Source: an uncultured Prevotellaceae bacterium
GTDB taxonomy: Bacteria; Bacteroidota; Bacteroidia; Bacteroidales; Bacteroidaceae
Assembly (NCBI GenBank): GCA_900318995.1
Contig: ONMR01000011.1
Location: 124,001-188,000, forward strand
Direction of reading: 5' to 3'
DNA: 64,000 nt
The notes under the pieces are model-generated. The model worked only from the letters and a program-made list of their open reading frames with translations, did not search any database and was not told where the DNA came from. Positions 10,194 to 18,035 of the stretch are shown here, one piece after another; positions within the stretch are counted from its first letter, which is position 1, and each line of letters begins with the position of its first letter. Made by a program: the position numbers and the translations under genes.

Positions 10194-10201
10194 TATCTTT
10201 G
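10194..10201 (+). promoter_or_regulatory. -7 element of psd-pssA operon
   Basis: TATCTTTG matches the TAnnTTTG consensus, 21 nt before the psd start codon; this fixes the start at 10223 rather than any upstream codon in the long open frame. No good -33 TTG is seen at the standard spacing. Confidence 0.65.
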
Positions 10202-10222
10202 TCAATCAATATAGAATACGAT

Positions 10223-10912
10223 ATGGCCGGAAGCAACGGAAATCAACCTGCAATCAATCCCGAAGGTAAGACCACACTCACCATAGTGGCAATCCTCTTC
10301 TTTGCAATCAACCTGCCGCTGTTCATTATACATGCCATCTTCGGATGGTGGTCGTATGCAGCCCTGGCGGTAACGTTGTTCCTGGTTTTCTTCTTTCTTC
10401 ATTTCTTCAGGAATCCGATACGCCGTTTTCCAAGCGATGACCGCGAGAAGGTGGTGGTATCTCCGGCTGACGGAACGATAGTTGCCATAGAAGAGGTCGA
10501 TGAGACCGATTATTTCAATGACCGCCGTCTGATGGTTTCCATATTCATGAGCGTATGGAGTGTTCATGCCAACTGGTTTCCGGTAAACGGCACAGTCACC
10601 AAAGTAGAGCATCAGGACGGCAGTTTTCACGCTGCATTCAAACCTAAAGCCAGCACTGAAAACGAGCGTTCACTGGTAGTCATCAGGACCCCGGAAGGTA
10701 AAGAGGTAATGCTCCGCCAGATAGCCGGTGCGCTTGCGCGCAGGGTGGTTACATACTGCAAGACCGGTCAAGAGGCTCAGATTGACAACCATTTGGGATT
10801 CATAAAATTCGGCTCCAGAGTTGACATATATCTTCCTGTAGACACACTGGTATGCGTAAAAATGAACCAGAAGGTCACAGCCGATATCTCCATCCTGGCA
10901 AAACTATCATGA
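10223..10912 (+). CDS. psd: Phosphatidylserine decarboxylase (short, archaeal-type proenzyme)
   Basis: 229 residues. Residues about 18-62 contain two hydrophobic segments separated by GWW, then the catalytic domain begins ([16 protein letters not shown]). The self-cleavage site that creates the pyruvoyl group is the Gly-Ser of FGSR at 197-198, preceded by [11 protein letters not shown]. It converts phosphatidylserine to phosphatidylethanolamine at the inner membrane. The next gene, pssA, makes its substrate and overlaps its stop (ATGA), so the two steps of PE synthesis are coupled. The start is the first ATG after the -7 element; the long open frame upstream is antisense to dnaE and was rejected. 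Confidence 0.95.
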   Translation: MAGSNGNQPAINPEGKTTLTIVAILFFAINLPLFIIHAIFGWWSYAALAVTLFLVFFFLHFFRNPIRRFPSDDREKVVVSPADGTIVAIEEVDETDYFNDRRLMVSIFMSVWSVHANWFPVNGTVTKVEHQDGSFHAAFKPKASTENERSLVVIRTPEGKEVMLRQIAGALARRVVTYCKTGQEAQIDNHLGFIKFGSRVDIYLPVDTLVCVKMNQKVTADISILAKLS

Positions 10913-11607
10913 CAATGGCTAACAGCATAACAAGACATATTCCCAATACCATTACCTGCTGCAACCTGCTTTCGGGCTGCATGGCAGTGATGGCCGCATT
11001 CAATGCCGATGCATGGCACGCCCTGCTCTGGGTTGTGGCCGGCTCACTGTTTGACTTCTGTGACGGCCTGTCCGCCAGACTGTTCAAGGCATATTCACCC
11101 ATAGGCAAGGAACTGGACTCCCTGGCAGACCTTATTACATTCGGTCTGGCTCCCTCAGTACTTTGCGTCATGACACTGCGCCAGTTCAACTACGCCAATG
11201 ACACAATAGCAACGATCATTCCTTACATCGGTCTGGTTATTGTGGTTTGTGCTGCACTGCGTCTGGCCAAGTTCAATACGGACGAGCGTCAGACCTCATC
11301 GTTCCTGGGTCTGGCAGTACCTGCCAATGCGCTGTTTGTCTGCGGTCTTTTCCAGTTCAACCTCATTGACCTGCCTGGAGCACCGGGGTTCATAACACCG
11401 GTTGTTATTTTCTTCTCTTGGCTGATGACCAGTGAGATACCTATGTTCTCGCTCAAGTTCAAAAACCTGAAATGGGCCGATAACAAGGTCCGTTTCATAT
11501 TCCTGATTGTGGCTGCCATAATCCTGATCATTCTCCGCGAAAAAGGTCTTTCGGCAGTTATAGTCTGGTATATCATACTGTCAGTTCTGACAAAAGGTCA
11601 GCACTGA
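10909..11607 (+). CDS. pssA: CDP-diacylglycerol-serine O-phosphatidyltransferase
   Basis: 232 residues, polytopic membrane protein. The CDP-alcohol phosphatidyltransferase signature DGx2ARx8Gx3Dx3D is intact from [11 protein letters not shown] to LDSLAD near residues 48-70. It transfers a phosphatidyl group from CDP-diacylglycerol to serine. Further hydrophobic helices follow ([31 protein letters not shown]). The ATG at 10909 overlaps the psd stop; a second ATG two codons on is equally possible. The pairing with psd confirms the serine-specific assignment over other phosphatidyltransferases. Confidence 0.93.
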   Translation: MTMANSITRHIPNTITCCNLLSGCMAVMAAFNADAWHALLWVVAGSLFDFCDGLSARLFKAYSPIGKELDSLADLITFGLAPSVLCVMTLRQFNYANDTIATIIPYIGLVIVVCAALRLAKFNTDERQTSSFLGLAVPANALFVCGLFQFNLIDLPGAPGFITPVVIFFSWLMTSEIPMFSLKFKNLKWADNKVRFIFLIVAAIILIILREKGLSAVIVWYIILSVLTKGQH

Positions 11608-11651
11608 TATCAGAGGCAAGGTTTTTGCCGTTATTCAAGAAAACGTAATTT

Positions 11652-11903
11652 ATGCTTATACTTATATCAATCATAATAATTGTCCTGCTGTTTGTACTGC
11701 TTGCGGTACTCACTTTTGCACGCGATCTACTGGCTACATTCCTGAATGCCATCGTTGGTTTTTTCAGAAGATTGGTAGGACGCGGGAAGGAACAGAACAA
11801 CACAGAGGGACGCCAGACAGTCCGCAAGCACACCCGTTCCAGGAAGAAAGTCCTATCCGACTCTGACGGTGAGTATGTGGATTTTGAAGAGGTGAAAAAA
11901 TAA
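11652..11903 (+). CDS. DUF4834 family small membrane protein
   Basis: 83 residues. A long N-terminal hydrophobic helix (residues 2-22, LILISIIIIVLLFVLLAVL) is followed by an amphipathic segment (LNAIVGFFRRLVGR) and a basic linker with RKHTRSRKK, ending in the acidic GEYVDFEEVKK. This matches the DUF4834 family that commonly follows pssA in Bacteroidales. Function unknown; a single-pass inner-membrane protein with a cytoplasmic tail is likely. It lies 44 nt after pssA and may be in the same transcript. No catalytic motif is visible. Confidence 0.8.
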   Translation: MLILISIIIIVLLFVLLAVLTFARDLLATFLNAIVGFFRRLVGRGKEQNNTEGRQTVRKHTRSRKKVLSDSDGEYVDFEEVKK

Positions 11904-11929
11904 AGCACCAGGATATACTACTTACTGAG

Positions 11930-11957
11930 ATATAACTTTCCACCTTAATAGTTATAT
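11930..11957. other. Short AT-rich inverted repeat between DUF4834 gene and SGNH hydrolase gene
   Basis: ATATAACT (11930-11937) and AGTTATAT (11950-11957) form an 8-bp stem with a 12-nt loop. It could be a weak terminator or an operator. TAACTTTC at 11933-11940 also resembles a -7 element for the next gene. Confidence 0.35.
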
Positions 11958-11981
11958 TAATAAAAACAATCATATAAAACA

Positions 11982-12641
11982 ATGAAAAAGTTACTAACGC
12001 TAATTCTTGTCGCCGCTGCATTTGTGACGTTACAAGCCCAGACCAAGAAAGTGTCTATCCTGGGAGACTCTTATTCAACTTTCCAGGGCGTAAACCCCGA
12101 AGGTTATAACCCCTTCTACCCCAATGACCGCAATGATGTAAAAGAAGTATCACAGACATGGTGGGACCTTTACATCAAAGCCAAGGGCTACCAATTGGAA
12201 AAGAATGATTCATGGGGCGGTACCACCATCTGCGGTACAGGCTACGGCAGAATGGATGCATCCCGCAACAATTTCATTTCACGTGTTGACAGGTTGGGTA
12301 ACCCCGATATCATATTCATATTCGGAGGCACCAACGATGCCTGGGCAAGAGCTCCTATAGGCGAATACCAGTATTCGGACTGGACGAAGGATGACTGCAA
12401 GAATTTCCGTCCCGCTCTGGCTTGTCTGCTGGATATGCTCAAGAAACAGTATCCCAAGGCAGAGTTATATTCAATTCTTAATTCCGAACTCAATGAGGAT
12501 GTTAATGAGTCAATGCGTGAGGTTTGCAAGCATTACGGCGTTCAGCTGATTGAACTTCACGATATTGAGAAGCAGAATGGCCATCCGTCAATCAGCGGCA
12601 TGAAAGCTATTTGCGACCAGCTTCTGGAAGCCATTAAGTAA
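11982..12641 (+). CDS. Secreted SGNH/GDSL-type hydrolase
   Basis: 219 residues. Signal peptide at residues 1-20 (KLLTLILVAAAFVTLQAQ). The SGNH blocks are present: block I GDSYS with nucleophile Ser30, block II glycine in SWGGTTICG, block III GGTNDAW, and a C-terminal histidine in NGHPSISG. The family hydrolyses esters, often acetyl groups on glycans or peptidoglycan; the exact substrate cannot be read from sequence. The mature enzyme would act in the periplasm or outside the cell. It is a single gene bounded by an AT-rich leader and a strong terminator hairpin at 12662-12723. Confidence 0.87.
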   Translation: MKKLLTLILVAAAFVTLQAQTKKVSILGDSYSTFQGVNPEGYNPFYPNDRNDVKEVSQTWWDLYIKAKGYQLEKNDSWGGTTICGTGYGRMDASRNNFISRVDRLGNPDIIFIFGGTNDAWARAPIGEYQYSDWTKDDCKNFRPALACLLDMLKKQYPKAELYSILNSELNEDVNESMREVCKHYGVQLIELHDIEKQNGHPSISGMKAICDQLLEAIK

Positions 12642-12661
12642 CTTCCTTGAAATATCTGTTC

Positions 12662-12723
12662 ACAAGAAAAGACCTGAAATCACTTGAAAGCGGGCTTTCT
12701 GATGATTTCAGGTCTTTTCTTGT
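12662..12723. terminator. Bidirectional terminator hairpin with 21-bp stem
   Basis: The arms 12662-12682 and 12703-12723 are perfectly complementary (ACAAGAAAAGACCTGAAATC against its inverse). It separates the plus-strand hydrolase gene from the minus-strand tRNA-Lys. A short GAAAG/CTTTC pairing lies inside the loop. Confidence 0.85.
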
Positions 12724-12726
12724 TGG

Positions 12727-12799
12727 TGATCCGCTCGGGGTTCGAACCCGAGACCCCATCCTTAAAAGGGATGTGCTCTACCTGCTGAGCTAGCGGATC
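12727..12799 (-). tRNA. tRNA-Lys (anticodon TTT)
   Basis: On the minus strand, acceptor arms GATCCGC (from 12799) and GCGGATC (to 12728) pair fully. The anticodon loop is CTTTTAA within an ATCC/GGAT stem, and the T arm contains GGTTCGAACCC. Discriminator A; CCA not encoded. Confidence 0.95.
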
Positions 12800-12825
12800 T
12801 ACCTCTAATTGCCGTTAAGCGGGTG

Positions 12826-12856
12826 CAAAATTATGCCTTTTTGCGGAGGTAGGCAA
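12826..12856 (-). promoter_or_regulatory. Promoter of tRNA-Lys
   Basis: On the minus strand TTG (12854-12856), 20-nt spacer, TAATTTTG (12826-12833): a full match to the TTG-N20-TAnnTTTG pattern. It shares the downstream TTTTGCACCCG context with the tRNA-Met promoter. Confidence 0.75.
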
Positions 12857-12884
12857 ACTTTTACGGTTTTTTTTGATCAACTGA

Positions 12885-13280
12885 TTACCTGACGATCTTG
12901 ATGGTACGGTTATCGGTCCTCAGCAGATAAATGCCAGATGACAATCCGCTCAAATCAAAAGGTTCATCGGTTTTGGAATCTTTGTTTGACTGCACTACCC
13001 TGCCGCTTAAATCATAAATAGTATAGACCGGTTTTGAACTTGCCTCGATTTCCGATTCGGAAGTAGTCGTCAATTGGAGTTTTTCCGTTCCTGAAAGCGG
13101 CATCTGCCTGGTTATGCCATCCGAATAAGAGGCTATGATATTCCCGTCCCTTATGGTTATCTTCCTTAAATTATCAAGGTCCAGATTGAGCGATAGACTG
13201 TCTTGTACTGCCGTAACCTTATCCTGAGCCAAAAGAGGAATGGCCAGGAATAGGGTCAATGACAAAAGCAGTCTTTTCAT
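12885..13280 (-). CDS. Small secreted protein with a type IX-like C-terminal sorting domain
   Basis: 131 residues. Signal peptide (MKRLLLSLTLFLAIPLLAQ), then a short region of about 50 residues with no recognised domain, then a type A T9SS-like C-terminal domain: YDLSGRVVQ followed by LSGLSSGIYLLRTDNRTIKIVR. In T9SS species this tail directs export and anchoring at the cell surface. The protein is almost nothing but a tail, so it may be a small surface factor rather than an enzyme. The ATG lies inside the 3' end of the DUF2490 gene, with a 62-nt overlap, so it is the last gene of the coupled VTC-DUF4956-DUF2490 operon. Function unknown. Confidence 0.78.
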   Translation of the reverse strand: MKRLLLSLTLFLAIPLLAQDKVTAVQDSLSLNLDLDNLRKITIRDGNIIASYSDGITRQMPLSGTEKLQLTTTSESEIEASSKPVYTIYDLSGRVVQSNKDSKTDEPFDLSGLSSGIYLLRTDNRTIKIVR

Positions 13281-14094
13281 GCCTGTCAGAATTCAATGAA
13301 CCGGCCGGCTCATCGTCATCGTGCTGGTTTTGCCACAGATATGCCACTTCAAAGTTGTGCTTCTTGTTGATTGAGAATTCAACTCCTGCAGTTATCCTGG
13401 ACTTTTCAATCTTGAAACTGTCATCAATTCCGTTAAACATCTCATATGACACGAACGGATCTAATTTCCAATGGGGTATGTCATAATCCATATTTACTTT
13501 TGAACGGAGGACATTGCTGTTGGATGGAGACTTTCCGTCCGGAGAGCTCTTGACAGTCCAGGAGTTGTCTTCATAACGGTATTTGTCTTTGACGAAATCG
13601 GCACTGTCCCTGTGAGTGAACTGATAGCTTTCACGCAGGGATATCTTGAATCGTCCGAACTCTGCGGCAGCCTGTACCGATGCTGTTACACGATGGCGGG
13701 TCTCCACATAGGAATTATTCAGATTGAAATCATAATTGTTGTCTATGTAATACTGAGGATCAAGATCATTATTAACCGCAATGGCAAGGTCACCCTTGTA
13801 TTTTGTAGACCAATCATTGTATACCTTCATAAACTTATAGCCCACAGCACTCTTTACGGAGAACGTCTTGGCCTCATTCCGATACAAGCGCTTGCTCAGG
13901 GAAACACCTAAACTCCATCGGTCCGTTCTCTGGAAATCATCGGTCTGATGATACCTGGCCTCAAGCCCGGCACTCATACCTTTGGATATCTTCTTATCGA
14001 CCCCTACTCCTCCACGGAAACCCCACGTCGGCTGTGCGGAAGAGTACAGGCAAGCCATAAATAAGCAGCAAGCTGCCAACAATGAACGTCTCAT
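13219..14094 (-). CDS. DUF2490 family outer-membrane beta-barrel protein with an altered C-terminus
   Basis: 291 residues. Signal peptide (RRSLLAACCLFMACLYSSAQ), then alternating strands with aromatic ends, such as WSLGVSLSKRLYRN, VTASVQAAAEFGRFKISLRESYQF and ITAGVEFSINKKHNFEVAYLW, as in DUF2490. Such barrels normally end in a strand with C-terminal Phe. Here the frame passes HDDDEPAGS and runs 62 nt into the next gene, ending without that signature. In another frame the sequence GAA TTC TGA (stop at 13286-13288) would give a normal -EF end, 5 nt before the next ATG, which suggests a small indel near 13300. The start overlaps the DUF4956 stop (ATGA). Function unknown. Confidence 0.8.
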   Translation of the reverse strand: MRRSLLAACCLFMACLYSSAQPTWGFRGGVGVDKKISKGMSAGLEARYHQTDDFQRTDRWSLGVSLSKRLYRNEAKTFSVKSAVGYKFMKVYNDWSTKYKGDLAIAVNNDLDPQYYIDNNYDFNLNNSYVETRHRVTASVQAAAEFGRFKISLRESYQFTHRDSADFVKDKYRYEDNSWTVKSSPDGKSPSNSNVLRSKVNMDYDIPHWKLDPFVSYEMFNGIDDSFKIEKSRITAGVEFSINKKHNFEVAYLWQNQHDDDEPAGSLNSDRHEKTAFVIDPIPGHSSFGSG

Positions 14095-14843
14095 CTTATC
14101 TTTCCGGTTTTCATTACTGTATCTATAGTACCGAACTCATCCATGATAGGCTCGTAATAAATCTTGATAATAGCGGAATCCTTGAGGAAATCCACATTAC
14201 CAACCTCTATACGGATAATCTTCAGACCGAGACGCTTTTCAAGGTCGGCCTTGAGTTCATCCTCCTTACCATGCGCCACCAGCTTGACATTGTCATATTT
14301 GATCAGTTTGGTAGGTACATGCTTCATCCATTTTGTATTCTCGCAGATGGCCAGAGCGATGATGAAAATCAGGTTGGTGCCGATGAGTTCAAAATAGCTT
14401 ACGCTGGTGGCAAGTCCGTTGATAGCTGCAACTGCAATAATGATGAACATATATGTCATCTCACGTATCGGAACCTGTTCTGTACGGTATTTGATAATAC
14501 CGAATATGGCAAACAGGCCCAGGGCAAAACCGATCTTCAGTTTTACACCACCCATCAGATAAATGAGCATGAAAATGCTTACGCCAATCAAAGAAAAGGT
14601 AAAATAGTAGTCACGCCTCTTGGCTTTGGGATAATAGAACGCATGCACTATTATACCTACAGTTACGATGTTGATGACAAGGCGAATAAGCATCTCCCAG
14701 ATGCTTGACCAGACTGGCCAGAACGGCGTATTACCAAGGCTAGCCAGCAGACCCTCTGTCTCTTCTCCGAACAATTCAGTTTCTTCAGAGGCAGCAGCCA
14801 ACGCCTGCCCTACGCCTCCTGCTAAAAAAGTCAATAAATTCAT
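14091..14843 (-). CDS. DUF4956 membrane protein, partner of the polyphosphate polymerase
   Basis: 250 residues. At least four hydrophobic helices between about 45 and 165 (VINIVTVGIIVHAFYY, FSLIGVSIFMLIYLMGG, IGFALGLFAIFGIIKYRT, TYMFIIIAVAAINGLAT), then a soluble C-terminal domain with a ferredoxin-like pattern (LKIIRIEVGNVDFLKDSAIIKIYY). This is the DUF4956 layout, repeatedly found beside VTC-domain polymerases in bacteria. A role in moving or sensing the polymer at the inner membrane is an inference from that pairing. Its start overlaps the stop of the VTC gene and its stop overlaps the DUF2490 start, so translation is coupled throughout. Confidence 0.85.
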   Translation of the reverse strand: MNLLTFLAGGVGQALAAASEETELFGEETEGLLASLGNTPFWPVWSSIWEMLIRLVINIVTVGIIVHAFYYPKAKRRDYYFTFSLIGVSIFMLIYLMGGVKLKIGFALGLFAIFGIIKYRTEQVPIREMTYMFIIIAVAAINGLATSVSYFELIGTNLIFIIALAICENTKWMKHVPTKLIKYDNVKLVAHGKEDELKADLEKRLGLKIIRIEVGNVDFLKDSAIIKIYYEPIMDEFGTIDTVMKTGKIR

Positions 14844-15610
14844 TATCCTATTGATGTTAGTTTTTCTATCCTTCTGATTCTCTCATTGAACAGGTTCCGT
14901 TTTATTCCCGGAGTAGTTATGGCCATACCTATACAGTACTTGCTGAAACCACTTGGAAAAATGCGCAGCTTGTGAAGCATGTCAAGTATTGGCGAATATG
15001 TATTTCCGTCACGCTTCACCTCGATAACCACCAGATTGTCCATACTACGGTCTATGCCTGAGACCTCATTGTGGAATGAAAGTGCATGGTCTATGGTGAG
15101 CCTTTCCGTCTTGTCATTGTTGACAAGCGTAATCCTATAGAAATGATTTGAAATCTTGGGTTGCATCTCTTCCAATGGAATATCCAGCATGGCATTCTCC
15201 TTCAGGAATTCCGATGCGCCATCAGCCAGGTAAGTATCGGCGCCTGTCAGTTGGATTCTTTTCTTCTTGGTCCGGCCATGATTGTTCTTAAGCTTAATCT
15301 CAAAAAAGCTGACGTCTGTGTCAACATAAGTACGGATCCTGACCTTCTGTCTTGTGGCACGCCCGTTGTGATGATTCAGGTACATGGTGTTGAACCGGTC
15401 ATCAAGATACATTGTCGAGTACTCCGATATTCGCTTGCCGTCTATATCCTGAACCATATAGTCGTTCTCCGCCAACTTGAGCAGTTCCTGAAGCTGGGTC
15501 TCGTTTGCAAGATATTTGCTGTCAGTCCGATTCATAAGGCGGATTGACGACATCTGCTCCAAGGTTATCGGAGTCATCTTGTCAAGTGAAGGATAGTAAC
15601 AGGCGCTCAT
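14843..15610 (-). CDS. VTC-domain (CYTH-like) polyphosphate polymerase
   Basis: 255 residues. The VTC/CYTH tunnel fold is marked by RTDSKYL near the N-terminus, FEIKLKNNHGRTKKKR in the centre, VVIEVKRDG and the C-terminal FSKYCIGM motif; these basic and acidic residues line the polymer tunnel in yeast Vtc4. No SPX domain and no membrane segment, so it is soluble in the cytoplasm. It probably makes inorganic polyphosphate from a nucleotide, but substrate use is not proven by sequence. The ATG at 15610 lies 31 nt after the -7 element at 15641-15648; the longer open frame includes the promoter and was rejected. First gene of a four-gene operon. Confidence 0.82.
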   Translation of the reverse strand: MSACYYPSLDKMTPITLEQMSSIRLMNRTDSKYLANETQLQELLKLAENDYMVQDIDGKRISEYSTMYLDDRFNTMYLNHHNGRATRQKVRIRTYVDTDVSFFEIKLKNNHGRTKKKRIQLTGADTYLADGASEFLKENAMLDIPLEEMQPKISNHFYRITLVNNDKTERLTIDHALSFHNEVSGIDRSMDNLVVIEVKRDGNTYSPILDMLHKLRIFPSGFSKYCIGMAITTPGIKRNLFNERIRRIEKLTSIG

Positions 15611-15640
15611 CGGTAAATAATCAGGCGTATATTCGACTTG

Positions 15641-15648
15641 CGAATTTA
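15641..15648 (-). promoter_or_regulatory. -7 element of the VTC operon
   Basis: Minus-strand TAAATTCG matches TAnnTTCG, 31 nt before the chosen VTC start. Confidence 0.55.
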
Positions 15649-15691
15649 ATAATAATATATGAGTTTTGTTAAGATTAATCCGAAAATGCTT

Positions 15692-15699
15692 TAACTTTG
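15692..15699 (+). promoter_or_regulatory. -7 element of frr-rsgA operon
   Basis: TAACTTTG matches TAnnTTTG. It is divergent from the VTC promoter and 55 nt before the frr start. Confidence 0.6.
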
Positions 15700-15753
15700 C
15701 CAAAAGCACAGACAGATTGCCGTGTGCCCTAACCGATTAAAAATACAGAAATT

Positions 15754-16314
15754 ATGTTTGACGTAAACAACTGCCTCGCTGAAGCTGAGGAGCAGATGGA
15801 AATGGCCATCATGCACCTTGAGGATGAGTTTGCACATATCCGTGCCGGAAAGGCCAATGTGCGTATCCTGGATGATATCAGAGTGGATTCATACGGTTCA
15901 ATGGTCGCCCTGAACAACGTTGCCGCCCTATCCACCCCCGATGCCCGCACCATTGCCATACGTCCCTGGGACAAGAATATGATCAAGGTCATTGAGAAAG
16001 CCATCATTGACTCATCAGTAGGAATAATGCCCACCAACAACGGTGAGATAATCCGTCTGGCCATTCCGCCACTGACCGAGGAGCGTCGCCGTGATCTGGT
16101 AAAGCAGAGCGGAAAGGTTAACGAGAGCACCAAAATCTCCATCCGCAACGCCCGTCGTGATACTTTGGATACCCTCAAGAAGGCCCAGAAGGAAGGTCTG
16201 CCCGAGGATGCCGAAAAGGATGCCGAGGAGAAACTCCAGAAACTGCATGACAAGTATATAAAGAAAGCCGATGAACTCTTCGCCGAGAAGGAGAAAGAGA
16301 TCATGACTGTCTGA
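15754..16314 (+). CDS. frr: Ribosome recycling factor
   Basis: 186 residues, the normal length. Family landmarks are EDEFAHIRAGKANVRILDDI near the N-terminus, AIRPWDKNMIKVIEKAI in the beta domain and RRDLVKQSGKVNE, followed by a long charged helix that forms the three-helix bundle. With EF-G it splits the post-termination ribosome. ATG at 15754 is preceded by an A-rich leader. rsgA begins 6 nt after the stop, giving an operon of two ribosome-related genes. Confidence 0.98.
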   Translation: MFDVNNCLAEAEEQMEMAIMHLEDEFAHIRAGKANVRILDDIRVDSYGSMVALNNVAALSTPDARTIAIRPWDKNMIKVIEKAIIDSSVGIMPTNNGEIIRLAIPPLTEERRRDLVKQSGKVNESTKISIRNARRDTLDTLKKAQKEGLPEDAEKDAEEKLQKLHDKYIKKADELFAEKEKEIMTV

Positions 16315-16320
16315 TTGCCC

Positions 16321-17256
16321 ATGCGCGGACTCGTAATCAGGAATACCGGCAGTAACTATCTGGTCCGTTCAGAAGACGGTCAAGATCAGGAATGCCGTAT
16401 CAAGGGCACTTTCCGCATCAAAGGTATCAAAAGTACCAACCCAGTAGCCGTAGGAGATTACGTGGAGTTCGCTCCGGCACGTCAAGGCGAGCCGGCATAT
16501 ATCACGAGCATAGAGGAGCGCCGTAACTACATAATACGGCGTTCCTCTAATCTTTCCAAACAGTCGCATATCCTGGCCTGCAATCTGGACCAGTGCCTGC
16601 TGGTGGTTACAGTCAACCACCCTGTAACTTCTACCGTTTTCATCGACAGATTCCTGGCATCGGCCTGGGCTTACAGGGTCCCGGTAATCCTGGTTTTCAA
16701 TAAGTCAGACCTGCTTACAGCAGAGGATAGGATTACGGCCGATGAGCTTACCGCACTGTACCGTTCCATTGGATATGAATGCGTGGAGTGCGATGCCCTG
16801 CACGGAGTTGGTCTGGATGGTGTCCGCAGTCTTCTTAAAGATAAGGTGTCACTTATAGCAGGTAACTCCGGAGTGGGAAAGAGCACTCTTGTAAACCGTA
16901 TCCTGCCTGACCTGAACCAGCGTACCGGCCAGATATCGGAGAAACATGATACCGGCATGCATACAACCACATTCTCCGAGATGTTCCCGCTGCCAGAGGG
17001 CGGCTGGATCATTGACACTCCGGGAATCAAAGGATTCGGTACATTCGATATGGAGCACGAGGAGATAAGCCACTACTTCCCCGAGATTTTCAAGTATTCC
17101 TGTGATTGCCGCTACGGCAACTGCATGCACACAAGCGAGCCCGACTGCGCCGTAAAACGCGCGGTGGAATCGGGAAAAATCCATCTCTCCCGCTACACCA
17201 GCTACCTCAGTATGCTGGACGACGAAACCGAGGACAAATACCGTAAAGAGAATTGA
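16321..17256 (+). CDS. rsgA: Ribosome small-subunit GTPase RsgA
   Basis: 311 residues. N-terminal OB-fold (residues 1-75), then a circularly permuted GTPase: G4 NKSD comes before G1 GNSGVGKST and G3 DTPG. The C-terminal zinc knuckle [16 protein letters not shown] supplies Cys and His ligands. It checks late 30S maturation at the decoding site. The ATG at 16321 is preferred over a TTG two codons earlier that directly follows the frr stop. Its final TGA lies in the outer arm of the palindrome at 17248-17307. Confidence 0.97.
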   Translation: MRGLVIRNTGSNYLVRSEDGQDQECRIKGTFRIKGIKSTNPVAVGDYVEFAPARQGEPAYITSIEERRNYIIRRSSNLSKQSHILACNLDQCLLVVTVNHPVTSTVFIDRFLASAWAYRVPVILVFNKSDLLTAEDRITADELTALYRSIGYECVECDALHGVGLDGVRSLLKDKVSLIAGNSGVGKSTLVNRILPDLNQRTGQISEKHDTGMHTTTFSEMFPLPEGGWIIDTPGIKGFGTFDMEHEEISHYFPEIFKYSCDCRYGNCMHTSEPDCAVKRAVESGKIHLSRYTSYLSMLDDETEDKYRKEN

Positions 17257-17307
17257 GCAGTAACTTGCTACACAATAGGGGCGGTTCCTTCTGTGTATTC
17301 AATTCTC
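17248..17307. repeat. REP-like palindrome, class B, between rsgA and tadA
   Basis: The core 17269-17297 pairs TACACAATAGG with CCTTCTGTGTA around GGCGGTT. An outer arm GAGAATTGA (17248-17256, including the rsgA stop) pairs with TCAATTCTC (17299-17307). The core matches the palindrome at 37253-37304 (TAGGGrCGGTT and CCTTCTGTGT). It probably also ends transcription from both sides. Confidence 0.75.
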
Positions 17308-17310
17308 AAT

Positions 17311-17754
17311 TTATCTTCGCTTTCTAAAGAATTCCTGAACTATTCCGGCGCACTCATCGGCCAGGATGCCCGATAATACCTCTGTTTTGGGATGGAGTGC
17401 GTTCGGGGCGTAGATTGTATAGCCGCGTTTGGGGTCCGATGCCCCATAGACCAGACGCTGCAATTGTGACCAACCTATTGCACCGGCGCACATGGTGCAG
17501 GGCTCAAGCGTTACATATAGGGTGCATTGGTCCAGATATTTGCCACCCAAGTATGAGGCGGCGGCAGTGATGGCCTGCATCTCGGCATGGGCGGTGACAT
17601 CGGTCAGGGTCTCAGTCAGGTTATGGGCGCGGGCAATCACCATGCCCTTGCAAACCACTACGGCACCTACCGGGATCTCATCCTGAGCTGAAGCTGCGGC
17701 GGCCTCATCAAGCGCCATCTTCATGAACTTTATGTCAAGTTCCTCCTGTGTCAT
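17311..17754 (-). CDS. tadA: tRNA-specific adenosine-34 deaminase
   Basis: 147 residues. Zinc and catalytic motifs are HAEMQAI (His ligand plus proton-shuttle Glu) and PCTMCAGAI (two Cys ligands), the order of the TadA/cytidine deaminase fold. It converts A34 to inosine in tRNA-Arg(ACG). The start overlaps the stop of the 68-residue gene upstream (ATGA). The C-terminus FFRKRR is typical. A general cytosine or guanine deaminase role is less likely given the length and motif spacing. Confidence 0.93.
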   Translation of the reverse strand: MTQEELDIKFMKMALDEAAAASAQDEIPVGAVVVCKGMVIARAHNLTETLTDVTAHAEMQAITAAASYLGGKYLDQCTLYVTLEPCTMCAGAIGWSQLQRLVYGASDPKRGYTIYAPNALHPKTEVLSGILADECAGIVQEFFRKRR

Positions 17755-17957
17755 CGGCGCATCTCCTGCTCGTTGAACAGGGTGGGATAATCCTGATCCA
17801 GATTCCTGATGATAAAAGTCAACAGGGTCTCACGCATCCAGCGGCTGCGGTTGCGTATCTTGTATTTGCGCAGATAGTTCTCAATCATCTGCCTCTCATC
17901 GGGATTGACCAGGAAACTATAGCGTTCCTTTCTTGTTTGTGCACCCTTTTTCTCCAT
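17751..17957 (-). CDS. Small conserved basic protein upstream of tadA
   Basis: 68 residues, rich in Arg and Lys. The pattern RYSFLVNPDERQMIENYLRKYKIRNRSRWMRETLL resembles a ribbon-helix-helix or mobilisation-relaxosome-like fold: a short strand, then two helices. That fold assignment is tentative. It overlaps tadA by ATGA and a -7 element lies 20 nt upstream, so it leads a two-gene operon. A DNA-binding or RNA-binding role is possible; I know of no experiment. It appears conserved next to tadA in other Bacteroidales as I recall them. Confidence 0.72.
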   Translation of the reverse strand: MEKKGAQTRKERYSFLVNPDERQMIENYLRKYKIRNRSRWMRETLLTFIIRNLDQDYPTLFNEQEMRR

Positions 17958-17976
17958 AAATGGCCTGAAATTGGTA

Positions 17977-17984
17977 CGAAGTTA
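17977..17984 (-). promoter_or_regulatory. -7 element of the small protein-tadA operon
   Basis: Minus-strand TAACTTCG matches TAnnTTCG, 19 nt before the start of the 68-residue gene. Confidence 0.55.
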
Positions 17985-18007
17985 TTAAAATTACTCAACA
18001 AACTGAC

Positions 18008-18015
18008 TACTTTTG
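18008..18015 (+). promoter_or_regulatory. -7 element of yraN-birA operon
   Basis: TACTTTTG matches TAnnTTTG, 20 nt before the yraN start, divergent from the tadA promoter. Confidence 0.6.
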
Positions 18016-18035
18016 CACTATAAACGCTGACATTC

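Noticed and set aside
9737-10222. Upstream extension of the psd reading frame
   Set aside because: It lies antisense to dnaE and upstream of the TATCTTTG promoter; the psd protein family starts at the ATG at 10223.
15611-15709. N-terminal extension of the VTC protein
   Set aside because: It spans the -7 elements for both divergent operons, and the family begins near the ATG at 15610.
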